64,000 nucleotides of DNA from Streptomyces longisporoflavus (GTDB lineage Bacteria; Actinomycetota; Actinomycetes; Streptomycetales; Streptomycetaceae): contig NZ_BMTR01000002.1 of assembly GCF_014649775.1 (NCBI RefSeq), positions 62,001-126,000 of the forward strand, written 5' to 3'. Position numbers and translations under genes: made by a program. The notes under the pieces were generated by a model. The model was not told where the DNA came from and ran no database searches. It saw only the letters and a list, made by a program, of their open reading frames with translations. Positions 25,444 to 33,941 of the stretch are shown here, in pieces (position 1 is the first letter of the stretch; each line of letters opens with the position of its first letter).

Positions 25444-26538
25444 ATGAACGACTTCCAGGCCATCGCGGACCGCGTCGAGATCGAGGCACTGCGCGGCGAG
25501 TTCACTGACGCGGCGATGATGCGCGACCGGCCCCGCCTGGCGTCGCTGTTCACACCGGACGGCGTTCTGCGCATGCCCGACGTCCCTGTCGAGCTGACCG
25601 GCCGCGGGGCGATCCTGGCAGGTGCCGAGCAGTTGCAGAGCCGGTTGGACTTCTTCGTACAGACCACACATCCCGGCACGATCCAGATCGACGCCGACAG
25701 GGCGAGCGGCCGCGCCTACATCCAGGAACTCGTGCGGACCCTCGACGGACGCCAGGGCCTGAACTACGCCATCTACCACGACCGTTACCAACGCACCGAC
25801 GAGGGCTGGAAGTTCGCCGAGCGGGTCTACGAGGTCAGGTACCTCGACTCCTCCCCCCTTCCGGGCACGGCACCCCGGTCGGCACATGGGCCACAGACCG
25901 GCGCCGCAAACGCAACGGCCGCCCCGGCGGAGCCATTCACCCGGGCCGCGACGGCCGAACGGCTCGAGCGGGCAGCCGACGCGCTGCGGTCGAACGGCTT
26001 CGCCGCCGAGATCCTCGACGACGCCGCACAAGCGCGCACCCGCGTCAAAGAGCTGATCCACGAGGGTGCCGGCGTGCTCACCGGAGCCAGCGAGACGCTC
26101 CGGCTGTCCGGCATCGACGAGGACATCAACGCCGGCGGCCGGTACGACGCCGTCAGGCCACGCATCCTGGCCATCGACCGCGCCACCGGCGCCGACGAGA
26201 TCCGAAGACTGGCCGCATGCCCCGACTTCGTCGTCAACAGCGTCGCCGCGGTCACCGAGACCGGCTCGCTCGTACTCGCCTCGGGCAGCGGCAGCCAACT
26301 CCCCGCCAACGCGGGCGGCGCCGCCCACGCGATCTGGGTCGTCGGCGCGCAGAAGGTGGTGCCCGACCTGAGCACAGCCCTGCGCCGCGTCGAGGAACAC
26401 GCCCTCCCGCTGGAGGACGCCCGCTCCCGGACGGTGTACGGGGTGCCGAGCGCCGTCAACCGTCTGCTCATACTCAACGCCGAACCCCGCCCGGGGCGCG
26501 GCACCGTGCTGCTTCTGCGAGAGGCCATCGGCTACTGA
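25444..26538 (+). CDS. Fusion of SnoaL-like (NTF2 fold) and LUD (LutC/YkgG) domains
   Basis: 364 residues. Residues about 1-135 form a SnoaL-like NTF2 domain (RVEIEALRGEFTDAAMMRDR, ASLFTPDGVLRMPDVPVEL). A Pro/Ala linker follows, then an LUD domain from about 170 (ERLERAADALRSNGFAAEIL, SVAAVTETGSLVLASG, KVVPDLSTALRRV). LUD proteins such as LutC act in lactate oxidation with iron-sulphur partners; none is nearby. SnoaL domains bind small hydrophobic molecules. The ATG is chosen because AAAGGGG lies 7 nt upstream. The combination is unusual and its role cannot be stated. Confidence 0.8.
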   Translation: MNDFQAIADRVEIEALRGEFTDAAMMRDRPRLASLFTPDGVLRMPDVPVELTGRGAILAGAEQLQSRLDFFVQTTHPGTIQIDADRASGRAYIQELVRTLDGRQGLNYAIYHDRYQRTDEGWKFAERVYEVRYLDSSPLPGTAPRSAHGPQTGAANATAAPAEPFTRAATAERLERAADALRSNGFAAEILDDAAQARTRVKELIHEGAGVLTGASETLRLSGIDEDINAGGRYDAVRPRILAIDRATGADEIRRLAACPDFVVNSVAAVTETGSLVLASGSGSQLPANAGGAAHAIWVVGAQKVVPDLSTALRRVEEHALPLEDARSRTVYGVPSAVNRLLILNAEPRPGRGTVLLLREAIGY

Positions 26539-26746
26539 CCCGGACCCGGTCCGGCCGGCGCATGGACCCGGGCTCCGTCGTTGACGGCGGTTCAGCCGCG
26601 CAACGCGGCGAGGATCTTTCCGATGCGCCGCCTGCGCGTCTCCGGCCCCCAAGCCCGGGCGTGGCACCGCGCCCCGGCCGTCCCAGCGCGGCCGGGGCGC
26701 GGTGCCCCGGCCGCCCCGGCCGGCGGCGGGTCAACGAGACCCGCGG

Positions 26747-27160
26747 CTACTCCGCATAGGGCTGGTCGGTCCCCCGGTCGCTGTAGCCCAGGCTCCAGAT
26801 GTAGCCGTCCGGGTCGGCGAACGTGCCGCCGTACCCGCCCCACGGCAGGGCGCCGGCCGGCTTGAGGACCTTGGCACCGGCCTTCTGGGCCTCCGCCATG
26901 ACCTCGTCGACCCGCGCCTCGCTGCGCACGACGTAGGTCAGCACCAGCCCGCTGAAGCCGCTGCCCGCCGGGCCCGAGCCCACCTGCTCGGCCAGACCCT
27001 CGCGTCCGTAGAAGCCGACGGGCGAGGCGCCGTCCGACTCGAAGAACACCGAGATGCCGTAATCGTTCTTGATCTTCCAGCCGAGCCCCTCGGTATAGAA
27101 CTGCTTGGCCCTGTCCATGTCGCGGACTCCGAGGAGGATGGAGCTGACGTGCGCTTTCAT
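26747..27160 (-). CDS. VOC family (glyoxalase/bleomycin resistance fold) protein
   Basis: 137 residues with the paired beta-alpha-beta-beta-beta modules of the vicinal oxygen chelate fold: SSILLGVRDMDRAKQFYTEG at the start and TFADPDGYIWSLGYSDRG near the end. A metal-binding glutamate at the usual C-terminal position is not evident. Members include glyoxalases, dioxygenases and antibiotic-binding proteins; no specific activity can be given. Divergent from the SigJ-like sigma factor, 125 bp apart. Confidence 0.85.
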   Translation of the reverse strand: MKAHVSSILLGVRDMDRAKQFYTEGLGWKIKNDYGISVFFESDGASPVGFYGREGLAEQVGSGPAGSGFSGLVLTYVVRSEARVDEVMAEAQKAGAKVLKPAGALPWGGYGGTFADPDGYIWSLGYSDRGTDQPYAE

Positions 27161-27285
27161 GCCATGTCTCCCTGTATTTCAGGTGTACGTGCGCAGAGCC
27201 CCGCGCGGGGGCCGGCACGGCTGTCACAACTGCGTGGGATCGCCGGTCATAGGTAATGACAGGACCGGACGAAGGAATGTGACAG

Positions 27286-28161
27286 ATGGTGGAACAGGAC
27301 TGGCTGAGCGCACGGTTCGCCGAGCACAAGAGCCGCTTGCACGCGGTGGCCTACCGGATGCTCGGCTCCCCCAGCGACGCCGAGGACGCGGTACAGGAAG
27401 CATGGCTGCGGGTGAGTCGCGCCGACACCGGCCAGGTGGAAAACCCGGCCGGATGGCTGACCACCATCGTGGCCCGCGTCTGCCTGAACATGCTCGAGGC
27501 ACGCAAAGCCCGGCGCGAGGACCCGACCGGTACGCTGCCGCCCGAGCCGACCGCGCCGCACATGCCCGCCCAGCCCAGTGGCCAGGCGGCCGGTCCGGAG
27601 GACCAGACACTGCTGGCCGACTCGGTCGGTATCGCACTGATGGTGGTCCTTGACACGCTGACCCCCGCCGAGCGGCTCGCGTTCGTCCTGCACGACATCT
27701 TCGCGCTGTCGTTCGCCGAGATCGGCGCCATCATCGACCGCTCCCCGGCAGCTGCCCGGCAACTCGCCAGCCGGGCCCGGAACCGGATACGCGGAGCGGC
27801 CGACGCCTCGGATGCCGCGCGGTCCCAGAAGCGGGAGATCGTCGAGGCCTTTCTCGCCGCGGCCCGCAGCGCGGACTTCACCGCTCTGCTCGAACTGCTC
27901 GATCCGGACGCCGTGGCCATACAGTTGCGCGGCGCCAACGAAGTGGCGGCGTTCTTCGCGGGCCGGGCTCAGGCGGCCCGGCTCGCCCTGGTCGACGGCA
28001 CCCCGGCAGCCGTCTGGTCGCAACGCGGCCGTCCGAAGGCCCTGTTCACCTTCACGGTCCGAGACGACAAGATCACCCGCATCGCCGTCGACACCGACCC
28101 GGACCGACTCAGCGCTCTGGACGTCGTCTTCCTGTCCGCCCGGGACAAGGACCTGCGGTGA
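27286..28161 (+). CDS. sigJ: ECF sigma factor of the SigJ type with C-terminal SnoaL-like domain
   Basis: 291 residues. Region sigma2 (about 10-75) has AYRMLGSPSDAEDAVQEAWLR and sigma4 (about 120-172) has LTPAERLAFVLHDIFALSFA and IIDRSPAAARQLASRARNRI. A SnoaL-like NTF2 domain follows (about 178-290). In ECF sigma factors with this extension the C-terminal domain replaces a separate anti-sigma factor and controls activity. I do not see the WLPEP motif of ECF41, so SigJ (ECF56-like) fits better. The downstream VOC gene overlaps by four bases (GTGA) and is surely co-translated. Confidence 0.88.
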   Translation: MVEQDWLSARFAEHKSRLHAVAYRMLGSPSDAEDAVQEAWLRVSRADTGQVENPAGWLTTIVARVCLNMLEARKARREDPTGTLPPEPTAPHMPAQPSGQAAGPEDQTLLADSVGIALMVVLDTLTPAERLAFVLHDIFALSFAEIGAIIDRSPAAARQLASRARNRIRGAADASDAARSQKREIVEAFLAAARSADFTALLELLDPDAVAIQLRGANEVAAFFAGRAQAARLALVDGTPAAVWSQRGRPKALFTFTVRDDKITRIAVDTDPDRLSALDVVFLSARDKDLR

Positions 28162-28598
28162 CCGGCACGGAGCTCGAACTCGCCGCCTGCGCTCTGGCCG
28201 TCCACGACCTCGACGCGGCGGCTGACTTCTACCGTGACGCGCTCGGCTTCGAGGTCCACGACGATGCCGTACGTCAGGGGGTACGGCGCGTCGCCGTCCG
28301 ATCACCCGCGCAGCCGGTCGTACGGATCGTCCTCGAAACACCGGACGCGGACCCGGCCCTCTTGCCGTCCGACCGGCAGGCGATCGAGAGCCTGATGGCC
28401 CGGGGGCTCCTGAACCGTCTCGTCTTCGCGACCAGCGATTGCGACGCGGTCTTCGAGCGCATCGAGGCCACGGGCGCCGAGGTGATGCAGGAACCGATCA
28501 ACCGGGCCGACGGCGTCCGCGACTGCGTCTTCCTCGACCCCTCCGGCAACATGCTGCGCTTCACTCAACGGCTTCGTCCGGGAGCGCCGGGACGGTAG
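28158..28598 (+). CDS. VOC family protein coupled to the sigma factor
   Basis: 146 residues with the glyoxalase/VOC fold: CALAVHDLDAAADFYRDALG in the first half and FLDPSGNMLRFTQR at the end. GTG start inside the stop of the sigma factor gene, so the two proteins are made together. ECF sigma factors of this type are often followed by small oxidoreductase or VOC genes, perhaps their own target. Activity unknown. Confidence 0.82.
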   Translation: MTGTELELAACALAVHDLDAAADFYRDALGFEVHDDAVRQGVRRVAVRSPAQPVVRIVLETPDADPALLPSDRQAIESLMARGLLNRLVFATSDCDAVFERIEATGAEVMQEPINRADGVRDCVFLDPSGNMLRFTQRLRPGAPGR

Positions 28599-28608
28599 TG
28601 ACCGAGCC

Positions 28609-29052
28609 TCAGGCAGCGGGCTCGGCTTGGCGCAGTTCGGCCTGGCCGAAGAGGAGGGCGTAGCCGCCGGGGAGTTGGCGCAGGATGCGGGAGATGAGGT
28701 CGGGTCCGGCGAGGCGTGCGACGACGGTGAGTACGGCGCCGGTGTCCCAGCGCGCGAGGGCGGGAGTCACTCCGGTACGCGAGGCCAAGTCCTTGACGAA
28801 GCCCCAGCCGGTGGGGTGTTCGACATCGGGGATCTGGGCGGTGAGGCTCAGGGCAGCCTCGAGAGGCAGGCTCTGGGCGAGGTCGACGCGTTCGTCGCCG
28901 GTGACCTGGCGGCCGAGTGCGGCGAGGACGGTGTGGACGGCTTCCGCGGCACGTTCGCGGGTGGGGTAGGCACCCTCGTAGCGCACCCGTTCCAACATCT
29001 GGTCGAACGTCATGGCCGCATGGGACGGGTGCGCTCGAAGCTGGTCGTACAT
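28609..29052 (-). CDS. DUF2267 domain protein
   Basis: 147 residues. It matches DUF2267: MTFDQMLERVRYEGAYPTRE, AVHTVLAALGRQVTGDERVD and LAQSLPLEAALSLTAQIPD. An all-helical soluble protein without known activity. It lies 226 bp downstream of hsp18 on the same strand, and in streptomycetes DUF2267 genes often occur among stress genes, so co-regulation is plausible. The start at MYDQLRAHP has only a distant GAAAGG, so initiation at the later ATG (MTFDQM) is possible. It ends 10 bp from the convergent VOC gene. Confidence 0.78.
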   Translation of the reverse strand: MYDQLRAHPSHAAMTFDQMLERVRYEGAYPTRERAAEAVHTVLAALGRQVTGDERVDLAQSLPLEAALSLTAQIPDVEHPTGWGFVKDLASRTGVTPALARWDTGAVLTVVARLAGPDLISRILRQLPGGYALLFGQAELRQAEPAA

Positions 29053-29124
29053 GGTGGAACGGTTGCCTTTCTCGTCGAAGGTCGGGGATGGGATGGCAGG
29101 CGCGCCCGGCAAGGCCCGGCGGCG

Positions 29125-29210
29125 CGGGAGGGCTTGGCGGCGCGGGAGGGCCTGGGGCACGGGAAGGCCTGGTGGCACGGGAAGGCCTGGTGGTGCAGGG
29201 GGCCTGGCGG
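29125..29210. repeat. Imperfect 18-bp tandem repeat between hsp18 and the DUF2267 gene
   Basis: About four and a half copies of a CGGGAAGGCCTGGTGGCA-like unit (17-20 bp each). Nothing convincing is encoded there, although the frame of the DUF2267 gene stays open through it on the minus strand. Confidence 0.75.
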
Positions 29211-29278
29211 GCGGCGCGGGAGGACGGGGGCCGATGAGGCGTCGACCCCCCGCCCTCCGCCGTCGTAGCGAGGCGTGT

Positions 29279-29713
29279 TCAGCCGGCGATCTGCTTGTGG
29301 TCGGCGTCGCCGCTGATGCTGATCTTGCGGGGCTTGGCGCGCTCGGCGATCGGGATGCGCAGGGTCAGAACGCCCGCGTCGCAGTGAGCTTCGATGCGCT
29401 CGGTGTCGAGAGTGTCGGCCAGCACGACCTGGCGGGAGAAGACACCGAGGGGCCGCTCGGAGAGCTCCATCTGCACGGTGTCGCCCTTGGCGGCCGGTCG
29501 GCGCTCCGCCTTGACGGTCAGCATGTTCCGCTCGACGTCGATGTCGATCGCGTCGGGCTTGACGCCGGGGAGATCGAAAGCCAGCACGTACACATCGCCG
29601 TCGCGGTAGGCGTCCATCGGCATCACCGACGGCTTCGACCAAGTCCCGGTCGTACCCGAGAGCTGCTGAAAGATCCGGTCCATCTCGCGGAACGGGTCGG
29701 TGCGCATCAACAT
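29279..29713 (-). CDS. hsp18: Small heat-shock protein Hsp18 (Hsp20 family)
   Basis: 144 residues, the size of Streptomyces albus Hsp18. It starts MLMRTDPFREMDRIFQQLSG, has the alpha-crystallin core (YVLAFDLPGVKPDAIDIDVE) and ends RIPIAERAKPRKISISG, which includes the C-terminal I-x-I/V-like anchor. An ATP-independent holdase that binds unfolding proteins on heat stress. The internal ATG is chosen because GGAGG lies 9 nt upstream. Divergent from rheA with a perfect RheA operator in the gap, so it is repressed at normal temperature and released on heating, as known in S. albus. Confidence 0.93.
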   Translation of the reverse strand: MLMRTDPFREMDRIFQQLSGTTGTWSKPSVMPMDAYRDGDVYVLAFDLPGVKPDAIDIDVERNMLTVKAERRPAAKGDTVQMELSERPLGVFSRQVVLADTLDTERIEAHCDAGVLTLRIPIAERAKPRKISISGDADHKQIAG

Positions 29714-29780
29714 CGCGAAACACCTCCAGTTGGTTCGGGCAGAAACTGCCAATGCGCTTCAACGTGCCTCTGTTGTAGCA

Positions 29781-29825
29781 TGTCATCGGAACGATGACAA
29801 CCAAGATGTCATCGAAAGGACGACA
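29781..29825. promoter_or_regulatory. RheA operators: one perfect, one degenerate
   Basis: TGTCATC-N5-GATGACA at 29781-29799 is the exact inverted repeat described for RheA in S. albus. A second copy at 29807-29825 (TGTCATC-N5-GACGACA) has one mismatch. The two start 26 bp apart, between hsp18 and rheA. Confidence 0.9.
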
Positions 29826-29842
29826 GACTGACGGAGAGTGCC

Positions 29843-30511
29843 ATGCCCGAAGCCTCCGAACCGAGTGCGCAGGTTCCCTTCCTCGCCGCCGCCGCCGCAC
29901 TGGAGACCATCGACCTGGTGGTGAAAGACGCACAGCGATCACCGGCCGACCTACCCACCGCCACGACCGCCCCGGCAGGCGACTCGGGCCCGCACCCCGC
30001 CCTGGCCGCGCTCCTGATGCTCCGCGAGGTCCGCGAGCAGCTCGCCGGCTGGGAGAGCGGCCTGATCGAAACCGCCCGCGGCCAGGGAGCGAGCTGGGCC
30101 GACCTCGCGGGCCCTCTCGGGGTCGCAAGCCGCCAGGCCGCCGAACGCCGCTACCTGCGCCTGCGCCCCGGCACGGCCGGCAGCACCGGCGAACAGCGCG
30201 TCCAGGCCACCCGCGACTCACGCGCCGCCGACCGCAGCGTCACCACCTGGGCCCGGGACAACGCAGCCGACCTGCGCCGCCTCGCCGGCCAGGTCACCTC
30301 GCTCACCGGCCTCCCCACCAGCGCCCAGTCGGCCGTCGGCGACCTGAACGAGGCCCTGGCCGGCAACGACGCGGCCAGCCTTGTCCGCCCCCTGGCCGAC
30401 ACCCGTGCGCACCTGCGCCCCGAGGACTCCGAACTCGCCGAACGCATCGACGCCCTGACCCGCCATACCGAACAGATCCGTCAGGACGCCCACGACCAGC
30501 GCAGCACCTGA
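29843..30511 (+). CDS. rheA: RheA, thermosensing repressor of hsp18
   Basis: 222 residues, near the size of S. albus RheA. The helix-turn-helix region is WADLAGPLGVASRQAAERRY near residues 74-93, flanked by low-complexity Ala/Asp-rich helices. RheA is an autoregulatory repressor that changes conformation with temperature and leaves its operator on heating. Assignment rests on the divergent position to hsp18 and the operator match more than on residue-level memory. The ATG follows GGAGAG at a suitable distance. Confidence 0.85.
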   Translation: MPEASEPSAQVPFLAAAAALETIDLVVKDAQRSPADLPTATTAPAGDSGPHPALAALLMLREVREQLAGWESGLIETARGQGASWADLAGPLGVASRQAAERRYLRLRPGTAGSTGEQRVQATRDSRAADRSVTTWARDNAADLRRLAGQVTSLTGLPTSAQSAVGDLNEALAGNDAASLVRPLADTRAHLRPEDSELAERIDALTRHTEQIRQDAHDQRST

Positions 30512-30556
30512 CCGCCTGGCCGGGCAGAGCGACCTTTCACCCTGCTCGCCGGGCCT

Positions 30557-32029
30557 TCAGGAACGTGACAGCCGGGCCCGTTCCTCCGCATCCGCGTCGA
30601 AACCGACCGGCTCCCAGCGCTTCACCAGCAGTGCGGTCAGCCCCAGTACGGGGGCGGCGAGGATGACCCAGTACACCCCGGTGCCCAGGCCGCTGCTGAG
30701 GATGGGGAAGAAGAACAACGTCAGCGTCGAACCCAGGCGCAGCACCGCCTGGTTGAAGCCGATGCTGACGCCGCGCATCGAGGTGGGAAAACCCAGCGAG
30801 GCGTAGCTCATGATGTGCGCGCCGGGGCCGAAGCCCTGGGCGAACATGAACGCGCCGAGCATCAGGATGCCGGCCGTCACCACGGCCGTCCCGCTCGGCT
30901 CCCCGATCAGGCCGAGCACCGTGATGGCGGCGAACTGGATCGCGAAGCCCAGCGTCATCATCGGCCAGGCGCCGCGGGTCGAGGCCCAGCGGATGCCGAG
31001 CAGGCCGCCGGTCAGGGCGAAGAGGAGGTTCAGGGCGAAGGAGGAGGCGATCGTGGTCAGCGGACCCTGGGTCATCAACGTCGCGATGATGATCGGCAGG
31101 CCGAACGCGACCGCGTTGTAGCCGAACGTCTCCGCCAGACCGACCGTCACCGACTGGATGGTGCGCGTGCGGTAGGGCGGGGTGAAGAGCCGGGCGTAGG
31201 CGGCGAGCCCGGGCCGGGGCGGGCGGGGCGCCCGCGCGGGCACATCATCGGCGACGCGCGCGTCCACACCGTAGGACTGGCGGAGGATCTTCGCCGCGCC
31301 TTCCAGGTCGCCCTGGTCGGCGGCCCAGGTCGGGGACTCGTTCATATAGCGCTTGCGCAGGAGCAGGACCAGCAGCGCGGGAATGGCGCCGAAGCCGACG
31401 GTGAAGCGCCACAGCCAGCCCAGCTGGGCGTCGGGCAGCAGGAAGTACAACAGCATGATCACCAGGTAGCAGCCGCTGGTCGCGCTGTACCAGGCGGGCG
31501 ACCAGGCAGCCGTGCGCGAGCCCTTGCTGCCCTTGCCGCGCAGCCGGGAGAACTCGGCGAGGAAGGCGATCGCGACCGGGATGTCCATGCCGACGCCGAT
31601 GCCCATCACGAAACGCGCGACGATCAGCGTCCACACGTCCTGGGCCAGCGCGCACACCAGCGCGGTGACGACGAAGAAGAGCATGTTGGCCATGAAGACC
31701 CGGTAGCGTCCGATCCGGTCCACCAGCCAGCCGCCGACGAGAGCGCCGACGAGGGAACCCACGCTGATCGAGGCGGTGACCGTGCCGGCCATGGCGGAGC
31801 TGAGCCCGAACTGTTCCGTGATGTCGGGCAGGCCGTAGGCCAGCGAGCTGAGGTCGTAGGCGTCGAGGAAGATGCCGCCGAGGGCGATGACCACGATCAT
31901 TTTCGCGTGACGGCCGCGGGCTGTGCCCGAGTTGACGAGATCGGACACATCCGCCGCGGAGCGGATCAGTACCGTGCCCGACGTGGTCGCCGGGGCCGTG
32001 CTGCCGGACAAGGGGGAGGTGGAGCTCAC
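30557..32029 (-). CDS. MFS transporter, sugar-porter type
   Basis: 490 residues with 12 predicted helices, starting after an N-terminal cytoplasmic tail of about 50 residues. The signature VDRIGRYRVF follows helix 2 and FLAEFSRLRGKGSKG follows helix 4; a long central loop separates the halves. It imports sugars, organic acids or aromatic acids in the family; FLDAYDLSSLAYGLPDI in helix 1 recalls aromatic acid:H+ and metabolite:H+ symporters. The GTG preceded by GGAAGG (5 nt) is preferred over the ATG 45 bp upstream. Convergent with rheA, 45 bp apart. Confidence 0.85.
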   Translation of the reverse strand: MSSTSPLSGSTAPATTSGTVLIRSAADVSDLVNSGTARGRHAKMIVVIALGGIFLDAYDLSSLAYGLPDITEQFGLSSAMAGTVTASISVGSLVGALVGGWLVDRIGRYRVFMANMLFFVVTALVCALAQDVWTLIVARFVMGIGVGMDIPVAIAFLAEFSRLRGKGSKGSRTAAWSPAWYSATSGCYLVIMLLYFLLPDAQLGWLWRFTVGFGAIPALLVLLLRKRYMNESPTWAADQGDLEGAAKILRQSYGVDARVADDVPARAPRPPRPGLAAYARLFTPPYRTRTIQSVTVGLAETFGYNAVAFGLPIIIATLMTQGPLTTIASSFALNLLFALTGGLLGIRWASTRGAWPMMTLGFAIQFAAITVLGLIGEPSGTAVVTAGILMLGAFMFAQGFGPGAHIMSYASLGFPTSMRGVSIGFNQAVLRLGSTLTLFFFPILSSGLGTGVYWVILAAPVLGLTALLVKRWEPVGFDADAEERARLSRS

Positions 32030-32367
32030 GAGCGCCTTCCGGGGTGGTGCGGACGTACCGGCGAATCGTCGCATCGGCCGGAAATCGTCCGTACACACGT
32101 CCGCATGATGGTCATCGACGTCTGCATCACGGACGCCATCACGAGCGGCATGGGGGGGCGGACACGTACTGTCACTGCCCGAGCGGGTCCCGGGCCCGGA
32201 CGCCCGGTCGGCAGCTGCGGGCGCCGACGGATTCCCGCATGGTCGACGCCCGCGGTTGAGGCGGGCCCGCTCGTGTCCAGGGGAGCCGGGCGCGATCGGA
32301 GCCTGCCCCCTCATCCTGTCCCTGCCCGGCAAAGGTGGCCTCTGAAGCCGTCACCCTCGCGACACGG
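32030..32367. other. Upstream region of the MFS gene
   Basis: About 340 bp without a gene. I see no clear operator. The lipase terminator bounds it on the right, so the MFS gene needs its own promoter here. Confidence 0.5.
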
Positions 32368-32406
32368 GTCTCTCCGTCACCGTGTTCGCAAGGGTGACGG
32401 AGAGAC
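32368..32406 (-). terminator. Terminator after the lipase gene, 14-bp perfect stem
   Basis: GTCTCTCCGTCACC (32368-32381) pairs perfectly with GGTGACGGAGAGAC (32393-32406) across an 11-nt loop, 18 bp past the lipase stop on the minus strand. Confidence 0.8.
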
Positions 32407-32424
32407 GATCGGGGGCCGTTCGGC

Positions 32425-33705
32425 TCAGGTGCCGCAGTTGCCGGACGCGGGTTGGCCGGCGAAGCGCTGGCCGAGCCACTCGAGTGCCGGGCCGTTGCCC
32501 TGGATCGCCGTGCCCACGTGGGACTGCCCGGCGAAGGACGTCCACTGCACGGCGTTGCCCTTGGCGCACCAGTCGGCCCGCAGCTTCTGCCCGACCGCGT
32601 AGGGGATCGTCTCGTCCGCGTCCCCGTGGTACACGAATGTGGGGGCCGACGGGCGCTTGGTCCCGATCAGGTGCTCGCCGATGGCCCGCTGCCACTCCGG
32701 CCGCTTCAGCGGGTCGGACGTCGTGACGTCCTCGATCGCCTTGCCGCGCCCGGCCTCCAGAGCCGTACCGACGCACTCGCTTCGTACTACCGCGGCGAGC
32801 TTGCGGCCTTCGTCGTTGAGGTATTTGCCGAGGGCGAGGGACGGGCGGGCCGCGTTCTGACCGACGGCGGACATCAGCAGGTATCCGGCACTGTTCCCGC
32901 CCTCCAGCGAGTCGGCGACCTTGGTGAGATCGGCCGGAACGCCGCCGCTGGCCGTTCCCTTGATTTTCAGCTCGGGAGCGTAGGCCGACGCCATCTCGGC
33001 GGCCTTCGCGCTCGCCGCGCCGCCCTGCGAATAGCCCATGATCCCGACCGGCGCACTCGCGCTGACGCCGTACTTCGCCGCCTCCGGGTGCCGCTGGGCG
33101 GCACGCGCCGCGTCGAGCACGGCGCTGCCCTGCGCCTTCGCGACCATGTAGGTGTGGTCGCCCGGGGTGCCGAGACCCTCGTAGTCGGTGACGACGACGG
33201 CGTAGCCCCGCGCCAGCGCGGCGTTGACGAGCGGGGCCTCGGCCGTCGTACCGTCCGGGAACCCGGCGGAGGGCGCGCACTTGTCGCCGAGACCGACCGT
33301 GCCGACGGCGTACGTGATCAGCGGGCGTGGGGTGGCCTTGCCGTCGTCAGGGACGATCACGGTGCCGGAGACCGCGTTGGGCCGTCCATTGGCGGACGTC
33401 GAACGGTAAGTGATCTTCCAAGCCTTGGTGGAGGTCGGAACGCCCGGCGTGTACTGGAACGAGGAGGCCTTCGAGTCGAGGATCCGGCCGGGTGTCTTCT
33501 TCTTGCCCGGGTGCTTGGCCTTTTTCTTGCCCGCGTGCTTGGCCTTTTCGGCGGCCGGCACGGCGGAGGGGGCCGAGCCGGTCGTGTCCGAAGCGCCGGA
33601 CGGAGCGTGCGCGCCCTGCGCCGTGGCGGACCCGGGGAGCCCGAGTACCGCCACCGCGAGGACGGTACCAGCGGCCATCGATCGTCTGCGTGAGGCTGAC
33701 ATCAT
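32425..33705 (-). CDS. Secreted lipase of the secretory lipase (LIP) family
   Basis: 426 residues with a Sec signal peptide (AAGTVLAVAVLGLPGSATAQ) and a Lys-rich low-complexity stretch (KKKAKHPGKKK) before the catalytic domain. The serine nucleophile is in IMGYSQGGAAS, the acid probably in HGDADETIPY and the histidine in AGQSHVGTA. The LIP family (named from Candida lipases) is also frequent in actinobacteria; substrates are triacylglycerols or polyesters. Two adjacent ATGs; the first gives 4-6 nt to GGAG. A TACTGAC-NN-GTCAGTA palindrome lies 48 bp upstream, suggesting TetR repression. Confidence 0.88.
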   Translation of the reverse strand: MMSASRRRSMAAGTVLAVAVLGLPGSATAQGAHAPSGASDTTGSAPSAVPAAEKAKHAGKKKAKHPGKKKTPGRILDSKASSFQYTPGVPTSTKAWKITYRSTSANGRPNAVSGTVIVPDDGKATPRPLITYAVGTVGLGDKCAPSAGFPDGTTAEAPLVNAALARGYAVVVTDYEGLGTPGDHTYMVAKAQGSAVLDAARAAQRHPEAAKYGVSASAPVGIMGYSQGGAASAKAAEMASAYAPELKIKGTASGGVPADLTKVADSLEGGNSAGYLLMSAVGQNAARPSLALGKYLNDEGRKLAAVVRSECVGTALEAGRGKAIEDVTTSDPLKRPEWQRAIGEHLIGTKRPSAPTFVYHGDADETIPYAVGQKLRADWCAKGNAVQWTSFAGQSHVGTAIQGNGPALEWLGQRFAGQPASGNCGT

Positions 33706-33752
33706 GCGGCTCTCCCAACTCTCCTGTGGGCAAGGGGGGTTGGAAAGCACCG

Positions 33753-33768
33753 TACTGACCCGTCAGTA
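33753..33768. promoter_or_regulatory. TetR-like operator upstream of the lipase
   Basis: TACTGACCCGTCAGTA: seven-base arms with a 2-bp centre, perfectly symmetrical. It is 48 bp upstream of the lipase start. No TetR gene lies next to it. Confidence 0.65.
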
Positions 33769-33941
33769 ATACAGCCATAGGCGTGCAGCGACCGCAGCGG
33801 CGTCGGCGGCCGGGCGGGCCGGGGGCCGGTGCCCGGCGCCCCGGGAGTCGCGCTGCCGCTCTCGCCGGCGGCCAGTCGCCCGCCACCCGTCACCCGCTGC
33901 CCGCCGCCGTCAACTTCCGTAGACGCGTGTTGACTTCCGCC

